Assembly (NCBI GenBank): GCA_963456295.1
Contig: CAUOLG010000003.1
Location: 1 to 64,000 of the forward strand
Source of the DNA: Nanoperiomorbus sp963456295
GTDB lineage: Bacteria; Patescibacteriota; Saccharimonadia; Saccharimonadales; Saccharimonadaceae
Direction: 5' to 3'
Length of the DNA stretch: 64,000 nt
Shown: piece by piece, positions 34,761 through 43,287 of the stretch
Layout of the letters: every line of letters begins with the position of its first letter
Numbering within the stretch: position 1 is the first letter of the stretch
The notes under the pieces: model-generated
The model's database searches: none
What the model was told of the DNA's origin: nothing
The model's input: the letters and a program-made list of their open reading frames with translations, nothing else
Position numbers and translations under genes: made by a program

Positions 34761-35486
34761 ATGGCGGGGCAGGGCGTCCGTCTGGATAAGGCTCTGGTTC
34801 AGCTGGGGCTGGTGGCCACTCGTTCGCAAGCTGAATCTTATATTCGTCTGGGGCGGGTCAAAGTAGCCGGTCGTCCCACCACCAAGCCGGGCTACTTCGT
34901 CCACGATCTGAGCCTGGTTGAACTGGACCAGCCCGAGCAGTTCGTCAGTCGAGCCGGGCTGAAGCTGGCCTCAGTAGCTGATAAGCTGGCGGTAGACTTT
35001 CGGGATAAGACAGTCCTGGATGTCGGCTCATCGACAGGTGGCTTCACTGACTATGCCCTCAGTCGGGGCGCTCGGCGAGTCATTTGCGTCGATATCGGCA
35101 CTGATCAGCTTCACCCTAAGCTACGGCGTGACGCACGGGTTGAGCTACACGAGAAGACAGATATCAGGGATTTTGTGACCGATCAGTCGGTCGATATTAT
35201 ATTGATCGACGTCTCTTTCATCTCGCTACGTGAGGTACTGCCTCATCTGGCCGGGCTGGCGACTCGGCAGACCCAAGTCGTAGCTATGGTTAAGCCGCAG
35301 TTTGAGACAGGTAACCGACTGAAGAACCGCGGTGTGATCAAAAATGACACCGAGCGACGGCGCATCCTGCACGATTTCGAGCAGTGGGCGAAGCGGTACT
35401 TTTTGCTGAGAGCCAAAGCCGATAGTGCCGTAGCGGGGGCGAGAGGCAATCGGGAGAGGTTTTACCTACTGACAAAGCTGACCTAG
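34761..35486 (+). CDS. tlyA: TlyA-family rRNA methyltransferase
   Basis: The 241 residues combine an N-terminal S4 domain (RLDKALVQLGLVATRSQAES) with an FtsJ-like methyltransferase domain (VLDVGSSTGGFTDYALSRGA; ILIDVSFISL; MVKPQFE). TlyA proteins 2'-O-methylate rRNA and are often annotated as hemolysin A. It lies 6 nt after efp and is probably cotranscribed. Confidence 0.93.
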   Translation: MAGQGVRLDKALVQLGLVATRSQAESYIRLGRVKVAGRPTTKPGYFVHDLSLVELDQPEQFVSRAGLKLASVADKLAVDFRDKTVLDVGSSTGGFTDYALSRGARRVICVDIGTDQLHPKLRRDARVELHEKTDIRDFVTDQSVDIILIDVSFISLREVLPHLAGLATRQTQVVAMVKPQFETGNRLKNRGVIKNDTERRRILHDFEQWAKRYFLLRAKADSAVAGARGNRERFYLLTKLT

Positions 35487-35487
35487 A

Positions 35488-36609
35488 TTATTTACTGACA
35501 TTAAAGTGGAACTCTACTACATCATCCGGCTGCATGATGTAGGTCTTACCCTCGGTTCGAATCTTGCCGGCCGAACGAGCGGCCGACTCGGAGCCGAGCC
35601 GAGCGAGATCGTGGTAGCTGACTACCTGAGCGGCGATGAAGCCTCGCTCGAAGTCGGTATGGATGACGCCGGCGGCTTGGGGTGCCGTCCAGCCCTGGTG
35701 GATCGTCCAGGCTCGCACTTCCTTTGCTCCGGCGGTCAGAAAGGACTGTAGCCCCAGCGTATGATAGGCGACCCTGGCTAGCTGGTCTAAGCTCGACTCG
35801 GTCACGCCATAGTCGGCCATCAGCTCACTCGCTTCGACCGGTGAGAGCGAGCGAATCTCGCTCTCCAGCTCGGCGCAGACGAAGACGGCAGTGAGCCGGT
35901 CTAGTGGCTGTCCGGTTGCTTGACTGGCTAATTGACGTAGTTCGGCTTGGCGGGCTTGGTTGGTCAGGTCAGTCTCTTCGACATTGAAGAGGTAGATGAC
36001 GGGCTTAGCAGTTAGCAAATCCAGACCGTCCAGCTGCTGATGGAGTTCGGCGGGGCCGAGGTCATGAAACTCAGTCGGCACTTTGCCGGCTAGCAGCTGA
36101 GACTGGACTGACCGGAGTAGGGCTACCCGAGGCATTAACTTCGGATTTGCCTTAGCCTCCTTCTGGAGCTTGGGTAAATGGTTTTCGATTGTTGCTACAT
36201 CGGCTAAGGCCAGTTCGGTATTGATCACCTCAATATCCGATTTAGGGTCAATAGTCACCGTACCGTCGGCTCGCTGGACACGATCGTCGCTAAAGGCTCG
36301 CACCACATGACAGATGGCATCGCACTGCCTGATGTGTGCCAGAAACTTATTGCCCAGCCCTTCGCCCTTACTGGCACCGGCGACCAGCCCGGCCACGTCG
36401 ACGAACTCGATCGTCGCCGGGGTGATTTTATCCGTCCGGTATAGCTTGGCAAGTACCTCCAGTCGCTCGTCCGGTATGGCAACGATGCCGGTATTGGGGT
36501 CGATGGTGGCGAAAGGATAGTTGGCGGCTAAGGCGTCGCCATTGGTCAGAGCGTTAAATAGGGTAGACTTACCGACATTGGGCAGCCCGACGATGGCAAT
36601 CTTTAGCAT
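35488..36609 (-). CDS. ychF: Ribosome-binding ATPase YchF
   Basis: This Obg-family P-loop NTPase has 373 residues. G1 is GLPNVGKST (about 8-16), G3 is DVAGLV, and the C-terminal TGS-like domain contains FLTAGAKEVRAWTIH and ends in DDVVEFHFNVSK. It binds ribosomes and hydrolyses ATP rather than GTP in characterised members. GAGGAGG precedes the ATG. It is convergent with tlyA. Confidence 0.96.
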   Translation of the reverse strand: MLKIAIVGLPNVGKSTLFNALTNGDALAANYPFATIDPNTGIVAIPDERLEVLAKLYRTDKITPATIEFVDVAGLVAGASKGEGLGNKFLAHIRQCDAICHVVRAFSDDRVQRADGTVTIDPKSDIEVINTELALADVATIENHLPKLQKEAKANPKLMPRVALLRSVQSQLLAGKVPTEFHDLGPAELHQQLDGLDLLTAKPVIYLFNVEETDLTNQARQAELRQLASQATGQPLDRLTAVFVCAELESEIRSLSPVEASELMADYGVTESSLDQLARVAYHTLGLQSFLTAGAKEVRAWTIHQGWTAPQAAGVIHTDFERGFIAAQVVSYHDLARLGSESAARSAGKIRTEGKTYIMQPDDVVEFHFNVSK

Positions 36610-36689
36610 AGCAGCGCCTCCTCTCTCATTCCACTAATATTCTAGCACTAATTATCCGTACGGCGTTTGCTATGTACTAGCACTGCGAT

Positions 36690-37199
36690 CTAGACAGTTA
36701 ACCTTACCTCTTCAAAGAAGTCGTTTCGAGAAATACAACGAACACCCCAATCGTCACATATATCAGGTATCTTTGCTGATTTCACCGGGTTGCCTTGACC
36801 GAGGTTCGGCACCTTCTGTTCCTCGGTAACTATAGTTAATCCCAGCTCTTTGGCTATCGCTATAATCCATGGGTCAGCGATATCTTCGTTTGCCCAGCCT
36901 CTTACTTGCGCCGTCAAGGCGCTCTCTTTATAGAGACCGCACGTCTGAATATGATTCAAAACACCTTGCCACTGCTCAATATACTGTTTGTGACTCAGGT
37001 AATCTCTCTGGTAATGTTGTCTTAGCCATTCCAGAAACCAGTCGTTCTTTGTAATCTCGTCTCGTACGATTATCGGGATAACTACATGGCTGTTGAGGAT
37101 TCCTGATAGTTGCTGCCAGTAGGTGGGGAAGAAGTCCTTGCGATAGTACCTGTCGTAGGAATCTATGTAGATATTTGTATCAAGAAGATATTCTCGCAT
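36690..37199 (-). CDS. PIN-domain protein (DUF4411-like), probable toxin
   Basis: This 169-residue PIN-fold nuclease has the conserved acidic LLDTNIYIDS at the N-terminus, a central Glu in VRDEI, Asp in NEDIADPWIIAIA and VTEE. The pattern fits the DUF4411 group, often encoded directly after an XRE/ImmA-IrrE protein as here. It starts 4 nt after the stop of that gene. It is likely an RNA-cleaving toxin or effector partner. Confidence 0.8.
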   Translation of the reverse strand: MREYLLDTNIYIDSYDRYYRKDFFPTYWQQLSGILNSHVVIPIIVRDEITKNDWFLEWLRQHYQRDYLSHKQYIEQWQGVLNHIQTCGLYKESALTAQVRGWANEDIADPWIIAIAKELGLTIVTEEQKVPNLGQGNPVKSAKIPDICDDWGVRCISRNDFFEEVRLTV

Positions 37200-37203
37200 G
37201 GAG

Positions 37204-38316
37204 CTATCTCAGGCTTCCTTCCAGAGCTTTGAAGCCTTTGTAGCCTGTGCCTATGAGGCGAAATGCTTCCGTATACGAGATTCTGTCTTGCATGATTGCG
37301 TTGTAGACGAAACCGAAGAAAACTCTGTCTGTGCGAAATTTTAGGCTATTGGCGTAGTTGCCGCTGCTTGATCGTTTATGGGGCGATTTTTCCGTCTGCA
37401 TTGACCGGACTATGCTGTCGTATCTAGCTTTACTAATCCTACCGAAATCCAGCAGACGTCTTGCTATTACATATCGACTGACGCTGTATTTGCTTGCCAG
37501 TTGCTCTATGTCGAGAGTGTTTTCTGTCACAAACAGCTGCTTGGGGACGAGCAGCTCGGCGGTCACTCGGTTTACCAGTGCTTCAGTCCCCATATGATCA
37601 TAGTCAGCCTGCTCGTATTTATCAGATATCCCTTCGTTATTTACGAAGAGATGTGTTAATTCATGAATCAAAGTAAATAGCTGGGCATTCTGACTATCTC
37701 TCTGGTTGACAAAGATAATTGGGGCTCTGGAACTCTTAAGCGAGAAGCCTCGGAACTCATCCGGGTCAAGCGGTCGATGTGTGTTGTCTTTGATCTTTCC
37801 ATTAAAGAATATGAATATGCCGATAGATGATGCTCTATTTCGGAAATACGAAAGAGAGTTTCCCTTGGCATCATGGAGGTAATCCACCGGGATATCCAGC
37901 TTGTTGCGGATGTACTTCGCAATTACCGGATGGTCGGTACTGCCGGCGACCTGATCATCTGTAATGTCCGTATCTTCGTCGATTTGGCTTTGTAGGAAAG
38001 ACTGCTTCTCTTGCATTTCGATTATAGTCTCACGTAGCTCTGAGCTCATATCGACAATCTCCCGGGAATTGCGAGTACGGAATGATATCCTGGGCGTAGC
38101 TACATCTAGGGGGCTTTCTATGACGAGAAGACCCAGAGGCACTCTTATGAGCTTACTAATCTTCTCCAGCTGCTGATACGTAGGCGACTTATTGCCGGCT
38201 ACAATTTCATCGTAATCCGGGACACTCTCTTGTAGTCGCCCTAGAGGCACGCCTGACTGTTTAATATGATGAGACAATGTCTCTATGTTGATGTTGATCG
38301 TAATTTTCTTTGCCAT
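37204..38316 (-). CDS. XRE-like / ImmA-IrrE metallopeptidase regulator
   Basis: The 370-residue protein has an N-terminal helix-turn-helix-like segment (about 10-65) and an ImmA/IrrE (M78-like) zinc-peptidase domain with HELTHLF as the HExxH motif and a later Glu in TEALVNRVTAELL. The C-terminal helical part (about 270-370) resembles other long members of this family. Such proteins cleave or inactivate repressors and pair with PIN proteins. It is the first gene of the pair, with AAGAGG before the ATG and its own promoter. Confidence 0.85.
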   Translation of the reverse strand: MAKKITININIETLSHHIKQSGVPLGRLQESVPDYDEIVAGNKSPTYQQLEKISKLIRVPLGLLVIESPLDVATPRISFRTRNSREIVDMSSELRETIIEMQEKQSFLQSQIDEDTDITDDQVAGSTDHPVIAKYIRNKLDIPVDYLHDAKGNSLSYFRNRASSIGIFIFFNGKIKDNTHRPLDPDEFRGFSLKSSRAPIIFVNQRDSQNAQLFTLIHELTHLFVNNEGISDKYEQADYDHMGTEALVNRVTAELLVPKQLFVTENTLDIEQLASKYSVSRYVIARRLLDFGRISKARYDSIVRSMQTEKSPHKRSSSGNYANSLKFRTDRVFFGFVYNAIMQDRISYTEAFRLIGTGYKGFKALEGSLR

Positions 38317-38342
38317 GCCAAGCCTCTTGAGTTGATAGGCTG

Positions 38343-38351
38343 ATTATAGCA
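38343..38351 (-). promoter_or_regulatory. Extended -10 promoter of the ImmA/PIN pair
   Basis: On the minus strand TGCTATAAT lies about 26 nt before the ATG, leaving room for the AAGAGG ribosome-binding site. Confidence 0.6.
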
Positions 38352-38486
38352 CAAGCATTTTGCTGGAAGACTCTTCATACTCCACCTTGAGCCTCATCTT
38401 CCTTCCTGAAAGCTGTGCGTACTTAGAGCCGGGGCTGCGTCACAAGCCGACCGATTCGGCGTGACATTGTATTTTCAAATTGGTTA

Positions 38487-38494
38487 TGTATAAT
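38487..38494 (+). promoter_or_regulatory. -10 promoter of the pil operon
   Basis: TGTATAAT ends 9 nt before the pilM ATG with no Shine-Dalgarno in between. Confidence 0.55.
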
Positions 38495-38503
38495 GAAAAT
38501 AGT

Positions 38504-39547
38504 ATGAAGTTAAATAAAACGGTGGGCAACTTCTTCGCCTTGGACATAGGTACAACAGCGATCCGGGTGGTTGAGTTGGGGCATTCCGGCAGTGGCTGGA
38601 ATCTAAAGCACTATGCGACTAAGGCTATACCATCCCGCCTTAGCGAGTCTACCGCAGACAAAGACCGCCGGGCATTAGGGATGGCGATCACTGAGGTGAT
38701 CAATCAGTCGGGCATTAAGACTAAAGACGTGGCGATCGGCGTCCCCTCGGGCAAGATGTTTGCCAGCGTCGTGGAGGTGCCGACGGTGGCTAAGGCAGAG
38801 CTGAATGCCACCATCAAGTACCAGGCTGAGAATTACGTACCGATGCGTCCTGATGAAGCTAAGATCGACTGGGCAATCATCGGACCATCACCGGTCGAGC
38901 AGGGTAAGACAGAGGTGTTGGTGGCAAGCGTGCTTAATACCTTTACTGAGGCCAGGCTGGACATGCTGGAGAACGAGCTGGGGCTTAATGTCATCGCTAT
39001 CGAGCCGGACAGCATCGCCCTGATTCGAGCCCTCTTACCTGACGGTATCACTGACGGGCGACTCCTGGTCAATATGGAGGACTCATCGACAGACGTGATC
39101 GTGACCATTGGCAACGCTCCTCGTCTGATTCGTTCTATCCCGATTGGGCTGACCTCGATGGTGCGGATGGCTAAGCAGAACCTCAATATCGACGACCAGC
39201 AAGCTCGTCAGCTACTACTTAAGTTCGGTGTTGACCAGAATGCCCTGGATGGACAGGTCTATCGGGCGGTACATACGCTGGTCGACCAGCTTAATGCCGA
39301 GCTGGTCAAGTCGCTCAAGTTCTTCGTCACTAAGTACAACAATATGCAGATTGGCGCTATGTTGGTCAGCGGTTATACTGCCAGCTTGACCGGCTTTACT
39401 GATATCATGAGTGAGAAGACCAACCTGCCGGTTCAGTTAGCGACACCTTGGCAGCATGTCAATGTCCCGATGGGTGATCAGACCACCCTGGCACCAATAA
39501 GTTCGCAGTTCGCCGTAGCGGTCGGGCTAGCAGAAAGGGCAGAGTAA
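38504..39547 (+). CDS. pilM: Type IV pilus assembly protein PilM
   Basis: This actin-like ATPase forms the cytoplasmic ring of the alignment complex. The 347 residues begin with the phosphate-1 motif ALDIGTTAIRVVE and contain VPSGKMF, NMEDSSTDV and LVSGYTASL typical of PilM. It binds the PilN N-terminus. The start is the ATG 9 nt after the -10 box, and an in-frame upstream start at 38480 falls inside the promoter. It is the first gene of the pilM-N-O-B-T-C locus. Confidence 0.93.
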   Translation: MKLNKTVGNFFALDIGTTAIRVVELGHSGSGWNLKHYATKAIPSRLSESTADKDRRALGMAITEVINQSGIKTKDVAIGVPSGKMFASVVEVPTVAKAELNATIKYQAENYVPMRPDEAKIDWAIIGPSPVEQGKTEVLVASVLNTFTEARLDMLENELGLNVIAIEPDSIALIRALLPDGITDGRLLVNMEDSSTDVIVTIGNAPRLIRSIPIGLTSMVRMAKQNLNIDDQQARQLLLKFGVDQNALDGQVYRAVHTLVDQLNAELVKSLKFFVTKYNNMQIGAMLVSGYTASLTGFTDIMSEKTNLPVQLATPWQHVNVPMGDQTTLAPISSQFAVAVGLAERAE

Positions 39548-39548
39548 G

Positions 39549-40475
39549 ATGATTTCCTTAAACCTCCTGCCGGACGTTAAAAAAGATCTTCTGCGGGTCA
39601 GGCGAGAGCGCAATCTGGTCGTCTCGATCAGCGTTATCGTCGTTGGTGCTTCGATCGGCGTCTTACTCCTGCTTAGCGGTACGCTTGGCGTACTGATAGG
39701 AGCCAAGGCTCTGATGGAGAATAGCATCAAGAATGACGAACAGACGATCAAGCAAGCCCAAAAGAAGAAGCAGCTTGATAAATACATCACCATTCAGAAT
39801 CAGCTCAAGCAGATCGGCAAGCTCAAGTCTGACCAGCAGGTCTACTCTCGGCTGATGGATTATCTGACTCAGCTTAATCCGGCTGCACCGAATAACGTTC
39901 AGATCAGCAGTGCGAAGATCGAAGCGCCGGCCGGTAGTAGCGGTGACACCTCGTCTAGCAGTAGCTCTTCGGCTAGTGCTGATGGTATCACTATGACGAT
40001 CGAGGGCAAGACGACCAACTTCTCGGCACTCGACGTCTATAAGAATACCTTGTCCAAGGCGCAGCTCAGCTACGAGGTAGAGGAGGAAGACGCCTCGTCA
40101 GATAGCGACAGCTCGGCTAATTCAGACGGTACCTATAGCAAGGAGACCTCATCAGACAGTGACAGCTCTGACAGCGATAGCCAGTCTAAGAAAAAGAAGA
40201 AATCTGCCACGAAGAAGAAGGCGATGAAAGAGAATCTGGTCACCGCCGTCAATGTCAAAGACAGCAGCCTCTCTGCCGGTGGTAGCCAGAACGAAGCTCT
40301 AGTTAGCTTCACCCTGACGGTTACCTTTAACGACAGCGCCTTCAGTCCGAAGTCGACTAATATCAAGCTGGAAGTACCGAAAGAAACCACCTCAGATGGC
40401 GACCGCAATGCTCCGAAAGAGACTTTCCACACTGATGCCAAAGATAAGTCTAATGACAAGAAGGACGAGCAATGA
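39549..40475 (+). CDS. pilN: PilN-like pilus assembly protein with Ser/Lys-rich insert
   Basis: This 308-residue single-pass protein begins ISLNLLPDVKKDLLRVRRER, the PilM-binding INLLP motif. A transmembrane helix follows (about 25-50), then a coiled coil and an external ferredoxin-like domain interrupted by Ser/Asp-rich and Lys-rich low-complexity stretches (about 135-155 and 185-225). Typical PilN is about 180-200 residues, so the extra length is these inserts. It is adjacent to pilM and overlaps pilO by 4 nt. Confidence 0.85.
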   Translation: MISLNLLPDVKKDLLRVRRERNLVVSISVIVVGASIGVLLLLSGTLGVLIGAKALMENSIKNDEQTIKQAQKKKQLDKYITIQNQLKQIGKLKSDQQVYSRLMDYLTQLNPAAPNNVQISSAKIEAPAGSSGDTSSSSSSSASADGITMTIEGKTTNFSALDVYKNTLSKAQLSYEVEEEDASSDSDSSANSDGTYSKETSSDSDSSDSDSQSKKKKKSATKKKAMKENLVTAVNVKDSSLSAGGSQNEALVSFTLTVTFNDSAFSPKSTNIKLEVPKETTSDGDRNAPKETFHTDAKDKSNDKKDEQ

Positions 40476-41236
40476 GTGAAGAAAATGCCCTGACCGGTAT
40501 CAAGAAGCGACAGCAGATCACTAATACCCGCAAGCAGGTATTCACCTGGGTGGCATTAGCGGCGGCTTTAGTGGTGATTTGTCTGGTGGTGGGCTGGAAT
40601 CTGATGCAGCGGATCAACTACCAGAACAAGGTTAACCGTGACGTCGGTAAGACAGCTCAGACTATGCACGATAATGTCGAGGCGGCTGACAAGCTGATCA
40701 AGAATGTCAACGCCCTCAAGGCTAACGCTGCTCTGTCGTTGCCCAACCTCAAAGCCGATGACAGCACGGTCTTTCAGGTGGTGATCGATGCCTTGCCGAC
40801 CGAGGACGATAGTGTGGCACTGAGTTCATCGCTTCAGAACAAGATCTTGTCTAAGTCGGGCGTGACTATAGAGCAGATCAACGTAGACACTACCGAGTCC
40901 GATAGTTCATCCGGCTCGTCGAGCTCATCAAGCTCAAGCTCATCGAGTAGCTCGTCCAGCTCCAGCTCCAGTAAATCCGGTGTCAGCAAGGCGGACGATA
41001 TCCAATTCCCGGTAGCCAAGCCGATCACCTTCCGGGTTAGCCTGGTCGGTAGCTTCGACTCGGTCAAGTCTGCCCTGCAGGATATCGAGAGCACCATCCG
41101 GCCGATCACCATCACCAAACTGACGATCGACGGCTCGGACGACAAGCTCAACGCCACCATTGAGGCGCAGACCTATTATTCTAGCAAGGTTAACTTTAAG
41201 CTAGGTAAGAAGGAGATCCAGTATGAGAAAAAGTGA
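40472..41236 (+). CDS. pilO: PilO-like pilus assembly protein with long serine run
   Basis: This 254-residue single-pass protein has a transmembrane helix at about 26-46, a coiled coil and an external domain. In the middle (about 144-170) nearly all residues are Ser, encoded by mixed TCN and AGY codons. PilO pairs with PilN outside the membrane in characterised systems. The identification rests on position after PilN and on topology more than on sequence motifs. Confidence 0.78.
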   Translation: MSEENALTGIKKRQQITNTRKQVFTWVALAAALVVICLVVGWNLMQRINYQNKVNRDVGKTAQTMHDNVEAADKLIKNVNALKANAALSLPNLKADDSTVFQVVIDALPTEDDSVALSSSLQNKILSKSGVTIEQINVDTTESDSSSGSSSSSSSSSSSSSSSSSSSKSGVSKADDIQFPVAKPITFRVSLVGSFDSVKSALQDIESTIRPITITKLTIDGSDDKLNATIEAQTYYSSKVNFKLGKKEIQYEKK

Positions 41237-41474
41237 TTGGGCGGCTATCATCTTAATCGTGGCCATCGTCGGCTTGACTTCGTACTTCGTGGTCGGGGCG
41301 ATCATGCCTTCACCGGCCGATAGCCTGCAGACTGTCCAGATAGCTCCGACTATTGAGAGCAAGGTTGACGAGCCGGATAAGAAGATCTTCTCTGACACCG
41401 CCATCAATCCGACCGTTCGGACGACTATCGGTGACCAGTCCAACCAGCACCCCTTTAATCTGGAGAGCAAATAG
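41223..41474 (+). CDS. Small single-pass membrane protein of the pil operon
   Basis: This 83-residue protein has one N-terminal transmembrane helix (AAIILIVAIVGLTSYFVVGA) and a short outer tail ending in HPFNLESK. It overlaps pilO by 14 nt and precedes pilB by 5 nt. Its position matches that of PilP in other operons, but no PilP domain is seen. It is likely an accessory alignment-complex subunit. Confidence 0.75.
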   Translation: MRKSDWAAIILIVAIVGLTSYFVVGAIMPSPADSLQTVQIAPTIESKVDEPDKKIFSDTAINPTVRTTIGDQSNQHPFNLESK

Positions 41475-41479
41475 GTGGC

Positions 41480-43246
41480 ATGGCAATCCTGACCGACGAG
41501 TCTCGTGCTAAGATTGAGGCCTACTTTATAGAAGCAGGCCTTTTTACCGATGACCAGCTGGAGCATTTTCGTCGCAAGGCACAGGCAGAGAATGAGCCTC
41601 TCTTTGCTTATTTGATGCGAGAGGAAATTATTAACGACGAGCAGCTGGCTGAGGCGACGGCTCGCACCAGTGGTACGCCTTATGTCAACTTGTCGCACGC
41701 CATCATCGATAGTAGTGTCTTAGCACTTCTGCCGATGGAGGTGGCGCAACGTTTCATGGCGGTGCCGCTGGGTGAGACTAACGAAGGTGGGGCAGAGCGC
41801 TTGGCGGTCGCCATGCTTGATGCCAACAACGTCCAGGCAGTTGATTTCCTGTCGAATACCATTGGTCGTCCGATCAAGGTCTATATGGCGAGCGAGTCGG
41901 GCATCAATAACGTCCTGTCGCAGTACCGGATGGATGTTGATGAAGGCGTCCGAGCCTCACTTGACAGTAACGCCCCTAAGATCACCAGCAACGCTCAGGT
42001 GATCGTCCAGGATTCGCCAATCTCTAAGGTGCTGAACCAGCTCCTTGAGTATGCCCAGCGAGTTCGGGCCTCAGATATCCACATTGAGCCGAGCGAGAAT
42101 CAGCTAACCATTCGTTGTCGGATTGACGGCGTGCTCCGAGTAGTGATGGTTCTACCCAAGTCAACCGAGGCGGCGCTGGTCTCTCGGATCAAGATCTTAT
42201 CTAATCTCAAGATCGACGAGCACCGCAAGCCACAGGATGGTCAGTTCACCGTCATGGTCGGCGAGAAGGAGGTTGACCTCCGTATCGCCATCTCACCGGT
42301 CGTCTGGGGTGAGCAGGTAGTGATCCGCCTGCTGGATAAGTCGGGCAGCACCTTTAAGCTGGAAGATATGGGCTATGCCAGCCGAGCTCTCCGGATGATT
42401 CGACGGGGGATTGCTCGTCCTAATGGCATGATCCTGACCTCCGGGCCGACCGGCTCAGGCAAGTCAACCTCGCTCTACGCTCTGGTTCAAGAGATCTATA
42501 GCGAGAAGATCAATATCGTCACCCTGGAGGATCCGGTCGAGTACAAGATGGAGGGGGTGAATCAGATCCAGGTTAACCCCGCCGTCGGGCTGACCTTTGC
42601 AAATGGGCTACGCTCTATCCTGCGCCAAGACCCTGATGTCGTCCTGGTCGGCGAGATCCGAGACAGCGAGACGGCTAACCTGGCGGTTCAGGCAGCTCTG
42701 ACCGGACACCTCGTTCTCTCGACTCTGCACACCAACTCGGCGGCCGGCATCTTGCCCCGTCTACTGGATATGGGGGTAGAGCCGTTCCTGATTGCTTCGA
42801 CGATCAATACCGTCATTGGCCAGCGTCTGGTTCGTCGAGTCTCGGCAGATAAAGAGTCGTATCAGAGTGACCCGTTGCAGACCGAGATGATCAGAAACGT
42901 GGTCGGACCACTTCTGCCGAGGACACCGGCCGAGATTCAGACGATCGGTCAAGACTTAGGCTATGCTAATCTGCCCCTGCAGGATTCGGCTTCCTTTACT
43001 CTGGTCAAGGGTAAGGAGACAGCCACTACGCCGGGTGGCTTCAAGGGTCGGATGGGTCTCTACGAGGTGATGGAGGTGACTGACGAAGTGCAGAAGCTAA
43101 TCATCGGGCATGCTACCTCCAGCCAGATCCAGCAGCTGGGTATCGCTCAGGGGATGGTCCCGATGCACCAAGATGGCTTCCTCAAGGCGCTGACCGGGCA
43201 GACTACCATCGAGGAAGTTAACCGAGTGGCGGCTAATATTGCATAA
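41480..43246 (+). CDS. pilB: Pilus extension ATPase PilB, zinc motif missing
   Basis: This GspE-family hexameric ATPase powers pilus assembly. The 588 residues have an N-terminal T2SSE_N-like domain and a motor with Walker A GPTGSGKST (about 322-330), an Asp box VTLEDPVEY, Walker B DVVLVGEIRD and a His box STLHTN. The usual CxxC...CxxC zinc module before GYxGRxGlyE is absent: the corresponding stretch (LGYANLPLQDSASFTLVKG to FKGRMGLYEV) has no Cys. Confidence 0.94.
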   Translation: MAILTDESRAKIEAYFIEAGLFTDDQLEHFRRKAQAENEPLFAYLMREEIINDEQLAEATARTSGTPYVNLSHAIIDSSVLALLPMEVAQRFMAVPLGETNEGGAERLAVAMLDANNVQAVDFLSNTIGRPIKVYMASESGINNVLSQYRMDVDEGVRASLDSNAPKITSNAQVIVQDSPISKVLNQLLEYAQRVRASDIHIEPSENQLTIRCRIDGVLRVVMVLPKSTEAALVSRIKILSNLKIDEHRKPQDGQFTVMVGEKEVDLRIAISPVVWGEQVVIRLLDKSGSTFKLEDMGYASRALRMIRRGIARPNGMILTSGPTGSGKSTSLYALVQEIYSEKINIVTLEDPVEYKMEGVNQIQVNPAVGLTFANGLRSILRQDPDVVLVGEIRDSETANLAVQAALTGHLVLSTLHTNSAAGILPRLLDMGVEPFLIASTINTVIGQRLVRRVSADKESYQSDPLQTEMIRNVVGPLLPRTPAEIQTIGQDLGYANLPLQDSASFTLVKGKETATTPGGFKGRMGLYEVMEVTDEVQKLIIGHATSSQIQQLGIAQGMVPMHQDGFLKALTGQTTIEEVNRVAANIA

Positions 43247-43287
43247 AGCATGAGCATGATATAATTAAAAACGAATAGGGAGGCATA

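Noticed and set aside
35530..35545. GGTTCGAATC, resembling a tRNA T-loop
   Set aside because: It lies inside ychF coding sequence, with no acceptor or anticodon arms around it.
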